Of a DNA stretch of 64,000 bases, positions 53,347-61,342 are shown piece by piece (position 1 is the first letter of the stretch; the number at the start of each line of letters is the position of its first letter). Made by a program: the position numbers and the translations under genes. This DNA comes from Martinezella hainanensis. Lineage in GTDB: Bacteria; Pseudomonadota; Alphaproteobacteria; Rhizobiales; Rhizobiaceae. The stretch lies in NCBI RefSeq assembly GCF_900094555.1, contig NZ_FMAC01000007.1, forward strand, positions 124,001 to 188,000, in the 5' to 3' direction. The notes under the pieces are model-generated. The model was not told where the DNA came from. It worked only from the letters and a program-made list of their open reading frames with translations, and did no database searches.

Positions 53347-54390
53347 GTGCCGAAACCGATCAAGACAATGGAGGATTTCTCGGAGTTCGTCGGCCTTTCT
53401 CGCCCCACGGTGTCCAAATACTTCAACGATCCGAGTTCAGTCCGAAAGAAAACGCGCGAGACTATCGAAGTTGCGCTCAAGAAATCAGGATTCCGGCCAA
53501 ACCTCTTTGCCGTCAACCTCAATCGGCGCCGGACGAATATCGTCGGGATCGTTATTCCAAATTCGATCGACCAGTTTTACATGGCGCTCACCCGAAGGAT
53601 TGAAGCGCTGGCGACGGAAGCGGGGTTTTTCCCGCTTGTCTTGTCGACGGATGGGCAGTCCGACCTTGAGGACAGGGCGATCCGCACCCTCAAATCGTTG
53701 AACGTGGCCGGCGCGATCATCGCGCCGCTCGGGGTGGAATCCCACCAGCAAACCCTGGCGGAATACGGCAGAAGCGTTCCGCTCGTTTATGTGGATTCAC
53801 CGTTGGATGACACTTCCGCTTTTGTCGGTACCGATAACCAGCAAAGCTTTGGGCTGATCGTCGATTATCTATGCCGGTCGGGTGAGCCACCGAGCTATCT
53901 CGGGATGCCCGACGTGAACACGAACGCCCGTACGCGCGAAGCTGCATATGTCAACGCAATGACGCGGTTCGGTTTGACACCACGGATCCTGCCTTCGGCA
54001 AAAATCCGTACTTGGGATTTCGAAAGATTCGGCTTCGACGAGATGATGCGGCTCACCGACCTGAAACGATTGCCGACGAAAACCATTCTTTGCGCAAACG
54101 ACCGAATTGCGTTTGGCGCGATCGCGGCTGCCTACAAGATGGGTCTTAAAGTTGGACATGGCGCGACGTCCGACATCCGCATTGCCGGACATGACGATCA
54201 TCCCCTGTCGAGATACGCGTGTCCGCCGATCACGACGGTCGCGCAGAATGTCAGCGAAATCGGCAGGCGGGCTGTTGACATGCTTCTCAGCATGCTCGGC
54301 GACAACGATGAGAACGAAGATAAAATCGATGCAACCTCGACTGCGCGATTTCTATTATCCGCCGACCTCATGCTGCGGGAATCGGCCTAG
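53347..54390 (+). CDS. LacI family transcriptional regulator of the polyol module
   Basis: A 347-residue regulator. Helix-turn-helix is TMEDFSEFVGLSRPTVSKYFNDPSSVRKKTRETIEVALKKSGFRPNLFAVNLNRR; the effector domain follows (IVGIVIPNSIDQFYMALTRRIEAL to DIRIAGHDDHPLSRYACPPITTV). The start is GTG at 53347 with GGAG about eight bases upstream. Just before it is AGACT-9-AGTCT (53316-53334), a possible autoregulatory site. Located at the end of the polyol operon after a terminator. Confidence 0.9.
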   Translation: MPKPIKTMEDFSEFVGLSRPTVSKYFNDPSSVRKKTRETIEVALKKSGFRPNLFAVNLNRRRTNIVGIVIPNSIDQFYMALTRRIEALATEAGFFPLVLSTDGQSDLEDRAIRTLKSLNVAGAIIAPLGVESHQQTLAEYGRSVPLVYVDSPLDDTSAFVGTDNQQSFGLIVDYLCRSGEPPSYLGMPDVNTNARTREAAYVNAMTRFGLTPRILPSAKIRTWDFERFGFDEMMRLTDLKRLPTKTILCANDRIAFGAIAAAYKMGLKVGHGATSDIRIAGHDDHPLSRYACPPITTVAQNVSEIGRRAVDMLLSMLGDNDENEDKIDATSTARFLLSADLMLRESA

Positions 54391-54433
54391 TATCCGAGCT
54401 CCGGATAAACCGGAGCGACGAGGTTCATTACAT

Positions 54434-55333
54434 TCAATGCCTTAATACGACTTTGCCTTGGGCACCGGCAGCGATCACGCTGTGCGCCGCACCGATCTCC
54501 CTCAGCTCGAATGAATGCGATACGGGTATGACGAGCAAACCCTGGGCCGCAGCATCGAGTACCGCATCGAGGGTGGAAGCATCCGTTTGATGGTAGAGCT
54601 CGTGGATGGTGACGCGATTGTTCTTGGCGCTATCAGGCACCGGAACGATGCTCGCGACTTGCCCATTGTCAACAACATGTCCGATCAGGTTTCCGGCCAC
54701 GGGAGCGGCAGCGCTGATGGCATATCGAAAGGTAGGCTTCTGTGCCGCAACCGTGATATCCAACGCCTCCCCGGTAAGTTGACGGGCTTCATCCAGTCGC
54801 TCCGGCCGAACACCCGCCACCGGTTCGGCGCCGAGCTGCTTCATATATTGGATTGCCGCCCGGCCGACGGAGCCCAAGCCGCCCGAGATCAATACGCGAT
54901 CGCCCGCGCCAATCCCGAGGGCCTCCACTGTCTGGCGTCCGGTCAGACCGGCCTTTACCAATGCGGCCCCTTCCTCAAAACTCAGTGCGGCCGGCAGCTT
55001 GGCAACCGAAGTGGCGGGCACGACACCAAACTCGGCATGGGCGCCTTTGCCATTTGCCGGGAAATCGGCAACGACCCGGTCGCCAATCACAAAACCTGTA
55101 ACGCCTTCGCCAATTTCCGATATCGTGCCGGCGGCATCTCCACCCAGTACTGCCGGCAGCGAAAGCGGTATGTATTGCGCCATGAAACCCTGACGCAAGA
55201 TGAGATCGAATGGATTGACCGCGGATACTTCGATCTTGATCAGTACCTCGCCTGTACCCGGCTTCGGCGTCGGAATATCCCCGATCTCGAATTGATCCGT
55301 ATCACCGTAGGATTTGAGAAGCGCAGCCTTCAT
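54434..55333 (-). CDS. NADP-dependent oxidoreductase, quinone-reductase-like MDR
   Basis: A 299-residue zinc-free medium-chain reductase (quinone oxidoreductase type). AALLKSYGDTDQFEIGDIPTPKPGTGEVLIKIEVSAVNPFDLILRQG, VLGGDAAGTISEIG, and the nucleotide motif LISGGLGSVGRAAIQYMKQLG. The start at 55333 has GGAG eight bases upstream; a longer frame is rejected. It follows a strong hairpin, so it is probably its own unit, although it lies beside the DoxX/glutaredoxin/dioxygenase operon. Substrate unknown. Confidence 0.9.
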   Translation of the reverse strand: MKAALLKSYGDTDQFEIGDIPTPKPGTGEVLIKIEVSAVNPFDLILRQGFMAQYIPLSLPAVLGGDAAGTISEIGEGVTGFVIGDRVVADFPANGKGAHAEFGVVPATSVAKLPAALSFEEGAALVKAGLTGRQTVEALGIGAGDRVLISGGLGSVGRAAIQYMKQLGAEPVAGVRPERLDEARQLTGEALDITVAAQKPTFRYAISAAAPVAGNLIGHVVDNGQVASIVPVPDSAKNNRVTIHELYHQTDASTLDAVLDAAAQGLLVIPVSHSFELREIGAAHSVIAAGAQGKVVLRH

Positions 55334-55448
55334 CAGTCGTCTCCAAAGGTTTTCTGTTGATGTCACACGATTCAGCCCTGCTGTGGGACTGAGGCCCACT
55401 CCCGTTGGCAGCCACGGCTGCGCCGGCTGTTAGGTTCAACCCAAGCGA

Positions 55449-55476
55449 CGCGCTCTCGTCGCAGGACGAGAGCGCG
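55449..55476. terminator. strong 12-bp hairpin after the DoxX gene
   Basis: CGCGCTCTCGTC, a four-base loop and GACGAGAGCGCG form a perfect 12-bp stem just after the DoxX stop. A short T-run lies on the plus-strand side. It probably ends the DoxX operon transcript. Confidence 0.7.
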
Positions 55477-55482
55477 TTTGCC

Positions 55483-55905
55483 TTACGCGCGTTCAGTCAG
55501 CGATATCTGCTTCGAAGACGGACGCAGAACATTATCCAAGGCCCAGCTGCCGGCGCCGGCAAAGGCGATGAAGAGGAAGATGAAGCAGAACATGATCGCT
55601 GCCTCACCCATGTTGAGTGCCGGCCAGAAACCTTGCGGGGCATGCGCCATCCAGTAAGCGGCTGCCATTTCGCCGGAGGCGATGAAGGCGGCGATGCGCG
55701 TGAAGAGGCCAACGGTTATCAACAATCCGGTGACGATCTCGATTGCGCCGGCGGCAAGCATGATGGCCGGCAGCGGGTAGGTTACGCCCGGAATTGCTGC
55801 CGGGAACTGGAAGAACTTCATGGTCGCATGTTCGAGGAAAAGCAATGCGGTCACGATCCGCATGATCGCAAGAACGTGAGGTGTCCATTTCGTGGTATTC
55901 AACAT
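55483..55905 (-). CDS. DoxX family membrane protein
   Basis: A 140-residue protein with four predicted membrane segments (HVLAIMRIVTALLFLEHA, PAIMLAAGAIEIVTGLLITVGLF, IAAFIASGEMAAAYWMAH, AAIMFCFIFLFIAFAGAG), the DoxX four-helix pattern. AGGAGA precedes the ATG. It follows the glutaredoxin-like gene by 30 bases. DoxX proteins are linked to redox defence at the membrane. Confidence 0.88.
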   Translation of the reverse strand: MLNTTKWTPHVLAIMRIVTALLFLEHATMKFFQFPAAIPGVTYPLPAIMLAAGAIEIVTGLLITVGLFTRIAAFIASGEMAAAYWMAHAPQGFWPALNMGEAAIMFCFIFLFIAFAGAGSWALDNVLRPSSKQISLTERA

Positions 55906-55935
55906 GATATTTCTCCTGAATGGCCGCCGAGATCA

Positions 55936-56307
55936 TCAAGCGGCAGTGGCTTTGAGTTCGAAATTTTCCTTCCAGAGCGCCATCATTGGCTTGAGTGCGC
56001 CTTCGACATAACTGGTGAGCACAGGCATGTCGGCCGGATCGCGACCTGCTCTGGCGGCAAGAAGCGCGATGATGGCGTCGGATTCGGTCAGATAACGACC
56101 CGGCTCGAGCTGGGCGGCGGGAAAACTTACGGTGTCGAGCTTTTTGGCAAGCTCGGCACGTATGTCATCCTCCTGCTGCGATCCCGGCTCGAATTCGTGA
56201 ATTGCAACCGCGTCCATCAAGCCGGCCTCCAGCAAGAACAGCTTCACTTTGAGACAGAACGGGCAACTCCTTCTGACGTAGATAGCCGGCTTCGTTGGCT
56301 CGCTCAT
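55936..56307 (-). CDS. glutaredoxin / GST-N-like thioredoxin-fold protein
   Basis: A 123-residue protein. IYVRRSCPFCLKVKLFLLEAG has the CPFC redox pair near residues 15-18, and FPAAQLEPGRYLTESDAIIALLAA is the cis-Pro and downstream region of a thioredoxin fold. The ATG overlaps the stop of the dioxygenase gene (ATGA). Probably maintains thiols in the same pathway. Confidence 0.85.
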   Translation of the reverse strand: MSEPTKPAIYVRRSCPFCLKVKLFLLEAGLMDAVAIHEFEPGSQQEDDIRAELAKKLDTVSFPAAQLEPGRYLTESDAIIALLAARAGRDPADMPVLTSYVEGALKPMMALWKENFELKATAA

Positions 56308-57161
56308 TTCGCGTCCCCACCGACTGTTGCCGGCACAGGTGCGTCGCCGAAGCGGAAGCTGGATGCAGTGAGCCCACCGGCGAAGTCAGTCTGATGGTAG
56401 GTGACGGCGCCGGGCTCGTCTCGTGCCGCACCAACGGCCACCATCAGCGGAATGAGATGATCCTCGCGCGGATGTGCTGCCCGGGCTGACGGGGCCTGCT
56501 CCCATTCCAGCAAGAGCTTTGCGCGATCGTAGGGAGATGAATGGATCAGCGTCTGCTGGAGCCAGGCATCGAACTGGCGGGATGGTTCGTAGCCCTCCTT
56601 CCCGCGCATCGCCGGAAGATTGTGGTAGCTGAGACCGCTTCCGATAATCAGCACGCCCTCGTCGCGCAGCGGCGCGAGCGCGCGCCCGACCTCGAGATGC
56701 AATGCCGGATCGTAGCCGGCATCCAGAGACAGCTGAACGACCGGAATGCTTTCTTCCGGATAAAGCGGCTTCAGAATGCTGAAGGTCCCGTGGTCGAAGC
56801 CGCGGGTCGGATCGAGCCCCGCCTCGATCCCGCGCGCATGCAGCAGAGCCTGTACCCGCTTGGCAAGCTCGGGTTCGCCCGGAGCGCCATATTTGATATG
56901 ATAGAGATACTCCGGAAAACCATGATAGTCGTAGACCATTCCGGGATGGGCGCCCGACGATATGGAAAAACCCCGTTCCTCCCAATGGCCGGAGACAACC
57001 AGGATCGCGCGGACCGTATTTCCCAGTTCCGCACGCATCTCGATCAGAGACTGTTCGAGCTTGTCGAAATTATTGCGGAATTCGCCGCTCATGTAAGGCC
57101 AGGGGCCGCCGCCGTGACTGATGAAGAAGGTCGGAAGACGATGCTTGTTCACATGTTTCAT
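56304..57161 (-). CDS. 4,5-DOPA dioxygenase-like extradiol dioxygenase
   Basis: A 285-residue LigB-superfamily enzyme (YgiD/DODA type). FFISHGGGPWPYM and VVSGHWEERG contribute the iron-site histidines near the N terminus; HGTFSILKPLYPEESIPVVQLSLD and IGSGLSYHNLPAM are the later signatures. It opens catechol-type rings. First gene of the minus operon with glutaredoxin and DoxX; diverges from a LysR regulator. Confidence 0.9.
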   Translation of the reverse strand: MKHVNKHRLPTFFISHGGGPWPYMSGEFRNNFDKLEQSLIEMRAELGNTVRAILVVSGHWEERGFSISSGAHPGMVYDYHGFPEYLYHIKYGAPGEPELAKRVQALLHARGIEAGLDPTRGFDHGTFSILKPLYPEESIPVVQLSLDAGYDPALHLEVGRALAPLRDEGVLIIGSGLSYHNLPAMRGKEGYEPSRQFDAWLQQTLIHSSPYDRAKLLLEWEQAPSARAAHPREDHLIPLMVAVGAARDEPGAVTYHQTDFAGGLTASSFRFGDAPVPATVGGDAK

Positions 57162-57304
57162 CCTTGTAGCGGGGCACTCACCATCAAACTCGAGACCGGA
57201 ATGGATGATGAGCTAGGCCCGTGTGATCTGGCCAAACTAACTTTTCTCATTTATTGATCAATGCTGCTTACATTGAAGAAACATTTCCTATGAGTTGATG
57301 ATCC

Positions 57305-58228
57305 ATGGATACGTTGACGAGCTTGCGGGTCTTTTGCGCGGTGGCGGAATTTAAGAGCTTCACGGCCGCTGCGGATCGGCTTGGCCTCTCACCGGCAATG
57401 GCAAGCAAACACGTCATGCACCTTGAAAACCGGCTGGGAACCAGGCTGCTGAACCGAACCAGCCGGCATGTCAGCATGACGGAAAGCGGCCTGCTCTATT
57501 TCAATCAGGCCCGGCAGATGCTCGATGGACTGGACGAGGTGGAGGCGGCCGTCAGCAACGTAACCGTCATGCCGCGTGGAACCTTGCGGCTCAGTGCTCC
57601 GGTATGGGCAGCGAATGCGCTCATCGCCCGGGTGATTGCCGAATACCACCAGCGCTATCCCGACGTGCGTTTCGACATGGATCTCAGCGGCCGGATCGTC
57701 AATCTTGTTGATGAGGGCTTCGACCTCGCCCTGCGGGCAACCTCCCCCGAGCGGCTCGATCCCAATCTCATCGCCCGACCGTTGATGCGCGTCGCTTTTC
57801 ATCTCGTCGGATCACCGGCCTATCTGTCACGCACAGGCCGTCCGAGGGAGTTGGCTGATCTCAATGGTCACTCGCTGCTTGCCTATAGCGGCATGAATGC
57901 GAACGGCAGCATAGCCGTCGCCGGGCAGGACGGCACCCAGACCGTGAACTTCCGTCCCGTCATGCAAAGCGAAAACGAGATCATGCTGCATCTGGCAGCA
58001 CTTGAGGGCATGGGGCTGGTTTTCCTGCCGATGTGGATGACGCAAAGCGATATCTCCGATGGCCGATTGGAGATGGTGCTGCCGAAAGCCGTGACATTCG
58101 ACGCCACATTGCATGCGGTCTATCCCAGCAGGAAATACCTTTCTGCGAAGGTTCGAACCTTCATCGACTTCCTCGCTTCGCGGCCAAATCTGTGCTTGGA
58201 GGCGGCCGAAGACCCGCGGACCGCATAA
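57305..58228 (+). CDS. LysR family transcriptional regulator
   Basis: A 307-residue regulator. MDTLTSLRVFCAVAEFKSFTAAADRLGLSPAMASKHVMHLENRLGTRLLNRTSRHVSMTE is the winged helix; the effector domain runs to the end (MPRGTLRLSAPVWAANALI). It diverges from the dioxygenase operon 144 bases away, which it probably controls. Similar regulators act on neighbouring quinone- or catechol-responsive genes. Confidence 0.93.
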   Translation: MDTLTSLRVFCAVAEFKSFTAAADRLGLSPAMASKHVMHLENRLGTRLLNRTSRHVSMTESGLLYFNQARQMLDGLDEVEAAVSNVTVMPRGTLRLSAPVWAANALIARVIAEYHQRYPDVRFDMDLSGRIVNLVDEGFDLALRATSPERLDPNLIARPLMRVAFHLVGSPAYLSRTGRPRELADLNGHSLLAYSGMNANGSIAVAGQDGTQTVNFRPVMQSENEIMLHLAALEGMGLVFLPMWMTQSDISDGRLEMVLPKAVTFDATLHAVYPSRKYLSAKVRTFIDFLASRPNLCLEAAEDPRTA

Positions 58229-58482
58229 GCCCATTTTGGTTGGACGTTTCCTACGAAATCCTGCGGCTTTGGACGCGGCCCACGCGCAGCATCGCTTTCA
58301 GATCCCGCAACCGGCTGATCTTGTGCTTCCTGACACTCTCGCGGTGCTTTTTGCCGCTGCAACAAAACTGAACATGAAAGCACACACAGCAATCTTGCAG
58401 ACGGCATAGTCACCCTATGAGCCGGGCCGATGCGACACGCGAACGCCTTTCCGTTGGTGCAAACACATGAGGCACTGCCATT

Positions 58483-59097
58483 ATGCATATCAAGCTTTTC
58501 GTCGTCGGCGCCCTGGCGTCATTCCTGGCCGTCCCGGCTCTCGCCGCCGATCTCACCTACGAGCATTCCGCGCCGGTCGCCGAACAGGGGTCTTCAGCCT
58601 ATGACTGGTCCGGCTTCTATCTCGGTGGACAGGGCGGTTATGTCTGGAACAAGGGGACCGTTCTGGGCGCCGACCGCAATCTCGACAACGGCACGGCCGG
58701 CGTTCATGCCGGATATAATTTCCAATCCGGCAATATCGTTTATGGCATCGAAAACGACTTCAACTACAATTTCAAGGACAAGAAGGAAGCAGATCTCGAA
58801 TGGGACGCGTCGGGCCGCGCTCGCGTCGGTTACGCCCTGGACCGGACGCTGCTCTTCGCGACAGCCGGTGTCGCTGCTGCCGGCGGCAAGGTTGACGTTT
58901 CTGGCGTCGGGAAAAAGGACGATATTCTGATCGGCTGGACGGCCGGCGGCGGCATCGAGCACGCCCTCACGGATAATGTGATCGTTCGCGGCGAATACCG
59001 TTATTCCGACTTCGGAAACAAGGATTTCGGATCGGCGATCGGGGACTTCGGCGCCACTCAGAACAAGGTTCTTGTTGGCGCAAGCTATAAGTTCTGA
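58483..59097 (+). CDS. outer-membrane beta-barrel protein (Omp25/31-like)
   Basis: A 204-residue protein. Signal peptide MHIKLFVVGALASFLAVPALAAD, then repeated amphipathic strands: YDWSGFYLGGQGGYVW, GVHAGYNFQSGNIVYGIENDFNY, GRARVGYALDRTLLFATAGVAAAGG, WTAGGGIEHALTDNVIVRGEYRYSDFG. It ends VLVGASYKF, with the terminal Phe barrels use. Matches the porin family of rhizobia and Brucella. GAGG lies about ten bases before the ATG. The degenerate IS element starts right after its stop. Confidence 0.92.
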   Translation: MHIKLFVVGALASFLAVPALAADLTYEHSAPVAEQGSSAYDWSGFYLGGQGGYVWNKGTVLGADRNLDNGTAGVHAGYNFQSGNIVYGIENDFNYNFKDKKEADLEWDASGRARVGYALDRTLLFATAGVAAAGGKVDVSGVGKKDDILIGWTAGGGIEHALTDNVIVRGEYRYSDFGNKDFGSAIGDFGATQNKVLVGASYKF

Positions 59098-59109
59098 AAG
59101 AACGAACAG

Positions 59110-59131
59110 GGCCTTTATCAACCAAAGACAG
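59110..59131. repeat. left terminal inverted repeat of the IS1595-like element
   Basis: 22 bases, perfectly complementary to 59780-59801 and with one mismatch to 61100-61121. Confidence 0.85.
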
Positions 59132-59193
59132 TAAATTCCTTTTAATATAGGATATTCGGTGCGATTCTTCGGTCCACTCCGGAGGTGACGATT

Positions 59194-59793
59194 ATGTCTG
59201 AAATGATAGTGGCAACGCTTTCCAATCTTCGAACAGCTGAAGACATGATTGCTGCATTCCGAGACGAAGAGCATTGCTGTCGTTTGCTGGAGGGCATGGT
59301 GTGGCCGAATGGTAGGATCTGCCCGGCCTGTGGTTACAAACACTCGATCGCGATAGCTGGCCGGGACGTACGCAAGCACCGTGCGCGTCCGGGTCTCTAT
59401 CAATGCTCCAGCAGTGATTGCCGTTTCCAGTTCACGGTGACAACGCACACATCTCTGCATGCCACGAAACTTCCCTTGCGCACATGGCTTAAGGCGATGT
59501 GGCTGTTGCTGCAATTGGACAAAGGCTTGTCCTCGATCCGTCTCGCCGAGACACTCGGGGTGAGCCAACCGACCGCCTGGCGGATCGGTCATGCGCTGCG
59601 CCTCATGGTAGCGCGCGAGCACATGCTCGATGGCACGGTGGAAGTTGACCATTTCTATCTTGGTGGAAGGCCAAGAAAGCAGCCTGATGGGCCGCCACCG
59701 GGGCGAGGCCGCAAGGGCAGGCAAAAACGGAAAAGACGCCGAAGCCACGACGGCGGCATCAATATCAAATCCGCCGTGGCTGTCTTTGGTTGA
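59194..59793 (+). pseudogene. truncated IS1595 family transposase (ISXO2-like)
   Basis: 199 residues. The N-terminal zinc ribbon (ICPACGYKHSI, YQCSSSDCRFQFTV) and helix region (AETLGVSQPTAWRIGHALRLM) are present. The catalytic ISXO2-like domain starts at VEVDHFYLGG, holding only its first Asp, then jumps to GRKGRQKRKRRRSHDGG and ends in the right inverted repeat. Intact members are about 300 residues, so roughly a third has been deleted. GGAGGTGA lies before ATG 59194. Confidence 0.85.
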
Positions 59794-59801
59794 TAAAGGC
59801 C
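59737..59801 (+). repeat. IS right-end segment, copy 1
   Basis: A 65-base segment, repeated at 61057-61121 in the same orientation with three mismatches, exactly 1,320 bases apart. It contains the end of the transposase frame and the right inverted repeat. Confidence 0.85.
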
Positions 59802-59808
59802 GCGTACG

Positions 59809-60303
59809 CTAAGCTGGGGCAGGCCGTGAGCTCTCGTCTCGGACCCGCATAACAGTTTGTCGACTGGTCGCGAATTTCCTGGCATACCCGCTGATGCCCT
59901 TCGCGAGATCATTGCGCACATCCTGTTTCTGTTCTTGGCTGAGTTTCGACGGCCGGCCGAGCGTCCTACCTTCTGATTTTGCGCGCCTGAGGCCGGATTG
60001 GCTTCGCTCGATCAGTAAATCTCGCTCGAACTGAGCTACCGCATTAAGCACCTGCATGGTCATCGTGCCGGACGAGCTGGTGAGATCGGCGCCGCCGAGC
60101 GCCAGACGGTAGACCCTGACGCCCATTTCGGCGAGAGCCTTGACGGTTGTGCTGACATCGATGGCGTCACGGCCGAGCCGATCGAGCTTGGTCACGATCA
60201 AAATATCCTCGGACTCAGCCTGTCCATGAGCCGGGAAAAGCCGAGGCGTTGTGCGATGGCGGTGCCGCCCGAAACCGTCTCGGTGATGATCCGGCTGTCG
60301 CGA
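59809..60303 (-). pseudogene. serine resolvase/invertase remnant (frameshifted, N terminus lost)
   Basis: A downstream frame (59809-60201) reads IVTKLDRLGRDAIDVSTTV, MQVLNAVAQFERDLLIERSQSGLRRAKSEGRTLGRPSKL and a C-terminal helix-turn-helix (YARKFATSRQTVMRV), typical of Tn3-type resolvases. The upstream part continues in another frame: RIITETVSGGTAIAQRLGFSRLMDRL, then stops after SPRIF. One missing base around 60209-60222 explains the shift. The first 35-40 residues with the catalytic Ser are absent; the LprI-like gene abuts that end. Confidence 0.82.
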
Positions 60304-60825
60304 TCACGGTTTACAGGACAGATCGCCGCCTGGGCACTTGAGCTGCTCGGTCAGATCGCGGGTCCGCTGCTCGGTGAGTGCGGTCGCGCACTCGCCGAGC
60401 AGCATCGACATGATCGTGCCCTCTCGGCCGAGGCGATCCGGATCGCTTCCAGTTTCCAGGTTGCATTCGAGGTCACGAAATTTGAGCCATGCCTCTTGCG
60501 CAAGCTTCAGATTGCGCTTGCCAAGTGGTTCGAGCCTGGCGTCGAGAGCTGCATAGGCCTGATCCAGGGCGCTTTCCGCAGTCTTCAGCTTATCGGCGGC
60601 GCAGAGGGTCTTAGCTGTCTGATCCGACGCCTCGGCGCAAAGAGCAGAGACAGCGGCAAAGCTTTGGGGACAAGGCAACATGCCTGCTGCAACGATTAGC
60701 GCCCATAGGTATAGGGCCTGTGATGTGCGGCGACCTGGACGTGCCCAACGGTGCGGGCGACTGCGAGGTCTCGAGATATGGCGTGCCATTGCATCGATAT
60801 CGCTCTGAAATGACGAGAGCTCCAA
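60304..60825 (-). CDS. LprI-like (DUF1311) periplasmic protein
   Basis: A protein of 161-173 residues. A signal-like segment (ALYLWALIVAAGMLPCPQSFAAV) precedes a domain with the LprI/DUF1311 pattern: ALCAEASDQTAKTLCAADKLKTAESALDQAYAALDARL, AQEAWLKFRDLECNLE, LLGECATALTEQRTRDL. Family members include lysozyme inhibitors. Start is uncertain: TTG at 60825 with AGGAG nine bases upstream, or ATG at 60789 nearer the signal. It replaces the 5' part of the resolvase and lies inside the IS-bounded unit, so it may be transferred cargo. Confidence 0.75.
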   Translation of the reverse strand: MELSSFQSDIDAMARHISRPRSRPHRWARPGRRTSQALYLWALIVAAGMLPCPQSFAAVSALCAEASDQTAKTLCAADKLKTAESALDQAYAALDARLEPLGKRNLKLAQEAWLKFRDLECNLETGSDPDRLGREGTIMSMLLGECATALTEQRTRDLTEQLKCPGGDLSCKP

Positions 60826-61056
60826 TATCAGCTTCTCCTGTTGTTTGCGGTCCGCAAGAAGCTGCCGGCCAAGAGCAATGCAGCGGAGGGATCGCCGATA
60901 TCTGCCGATCTATAATCATTAGTGTAGGCAACACGGGATGACAATAAGGAGCCGAAAAAACGATGTAGAAGAAAATTGACATGTTTGGCTCGGGGACGTG
61001 ATTGGTCCACTCGGCATTCGTCCTTCGATATCGTTCCGGGGTCAGGCCGGCAAATG

Positions 61057-61121
61057 CGCCGAAGCCACGACGGCAGCATCAATATCAAATCCTCCGTGGC
61101 TGCCTTTGGTTGATAAAGGCC
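61057..61121 (+). repeat. IS right-end segment, copy 2
   Basis: Second copy of the 65-base right end (three mismatches), without a transposase in front of it. It marks the outer boundary of the composite unit. The 221 bases after it up to the LacI stop hold no gene. Confidence 0.85.
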
Positions 61122-61342
61122 AGGAACAGTAAGCGGTGCCGGCCAAGACCGTCAGACAAACCGGCAATTGGACTCAAGAGAAAATCTTCGGCTCGATTGC
61201 CGGTACGGCATGTTGCCGGTCTGCCTTTGCAAACATCACCTAGCCATCCAGTCGGAACAAAAATCCGGCTGTGCCCGCGCTGAAACAAGAGAGCCGGACG
61301 CGCCCAGAGCCCGCCTCTCTGCCTTTTCGTCCGGATCACGCG

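Larger units (their letters stand above)
59110..61121 (+). mobile_element. degenerate IS1595-like element with two right ends and cargo
   Basis: A 22-bp left end at 59110-59131 (beginning GGCCTTTATCAACC) is perfectly inverted at 59780-59801. A second right end, 61100-61121, differs by one base. The outer boundaries are flanked by ACGAACAG (59102-59109) and AGGAACAG (61122-61129), 7 of 8 bases alike, the 8-bp duplication size expected for IS1595. The inner right end is followed by unrelated DNA. So the unit was either a 2-kb transposon with cargo or a nested insertion. The transposase inside is cut short. Confidence 0.7.

Noticed and set aside
55405..56394. 329-codon plus-strand frame
   Set aside because: Antisense to DoxX and the glutaredoxin-like gene; charged low-complexity product with no family pattern.
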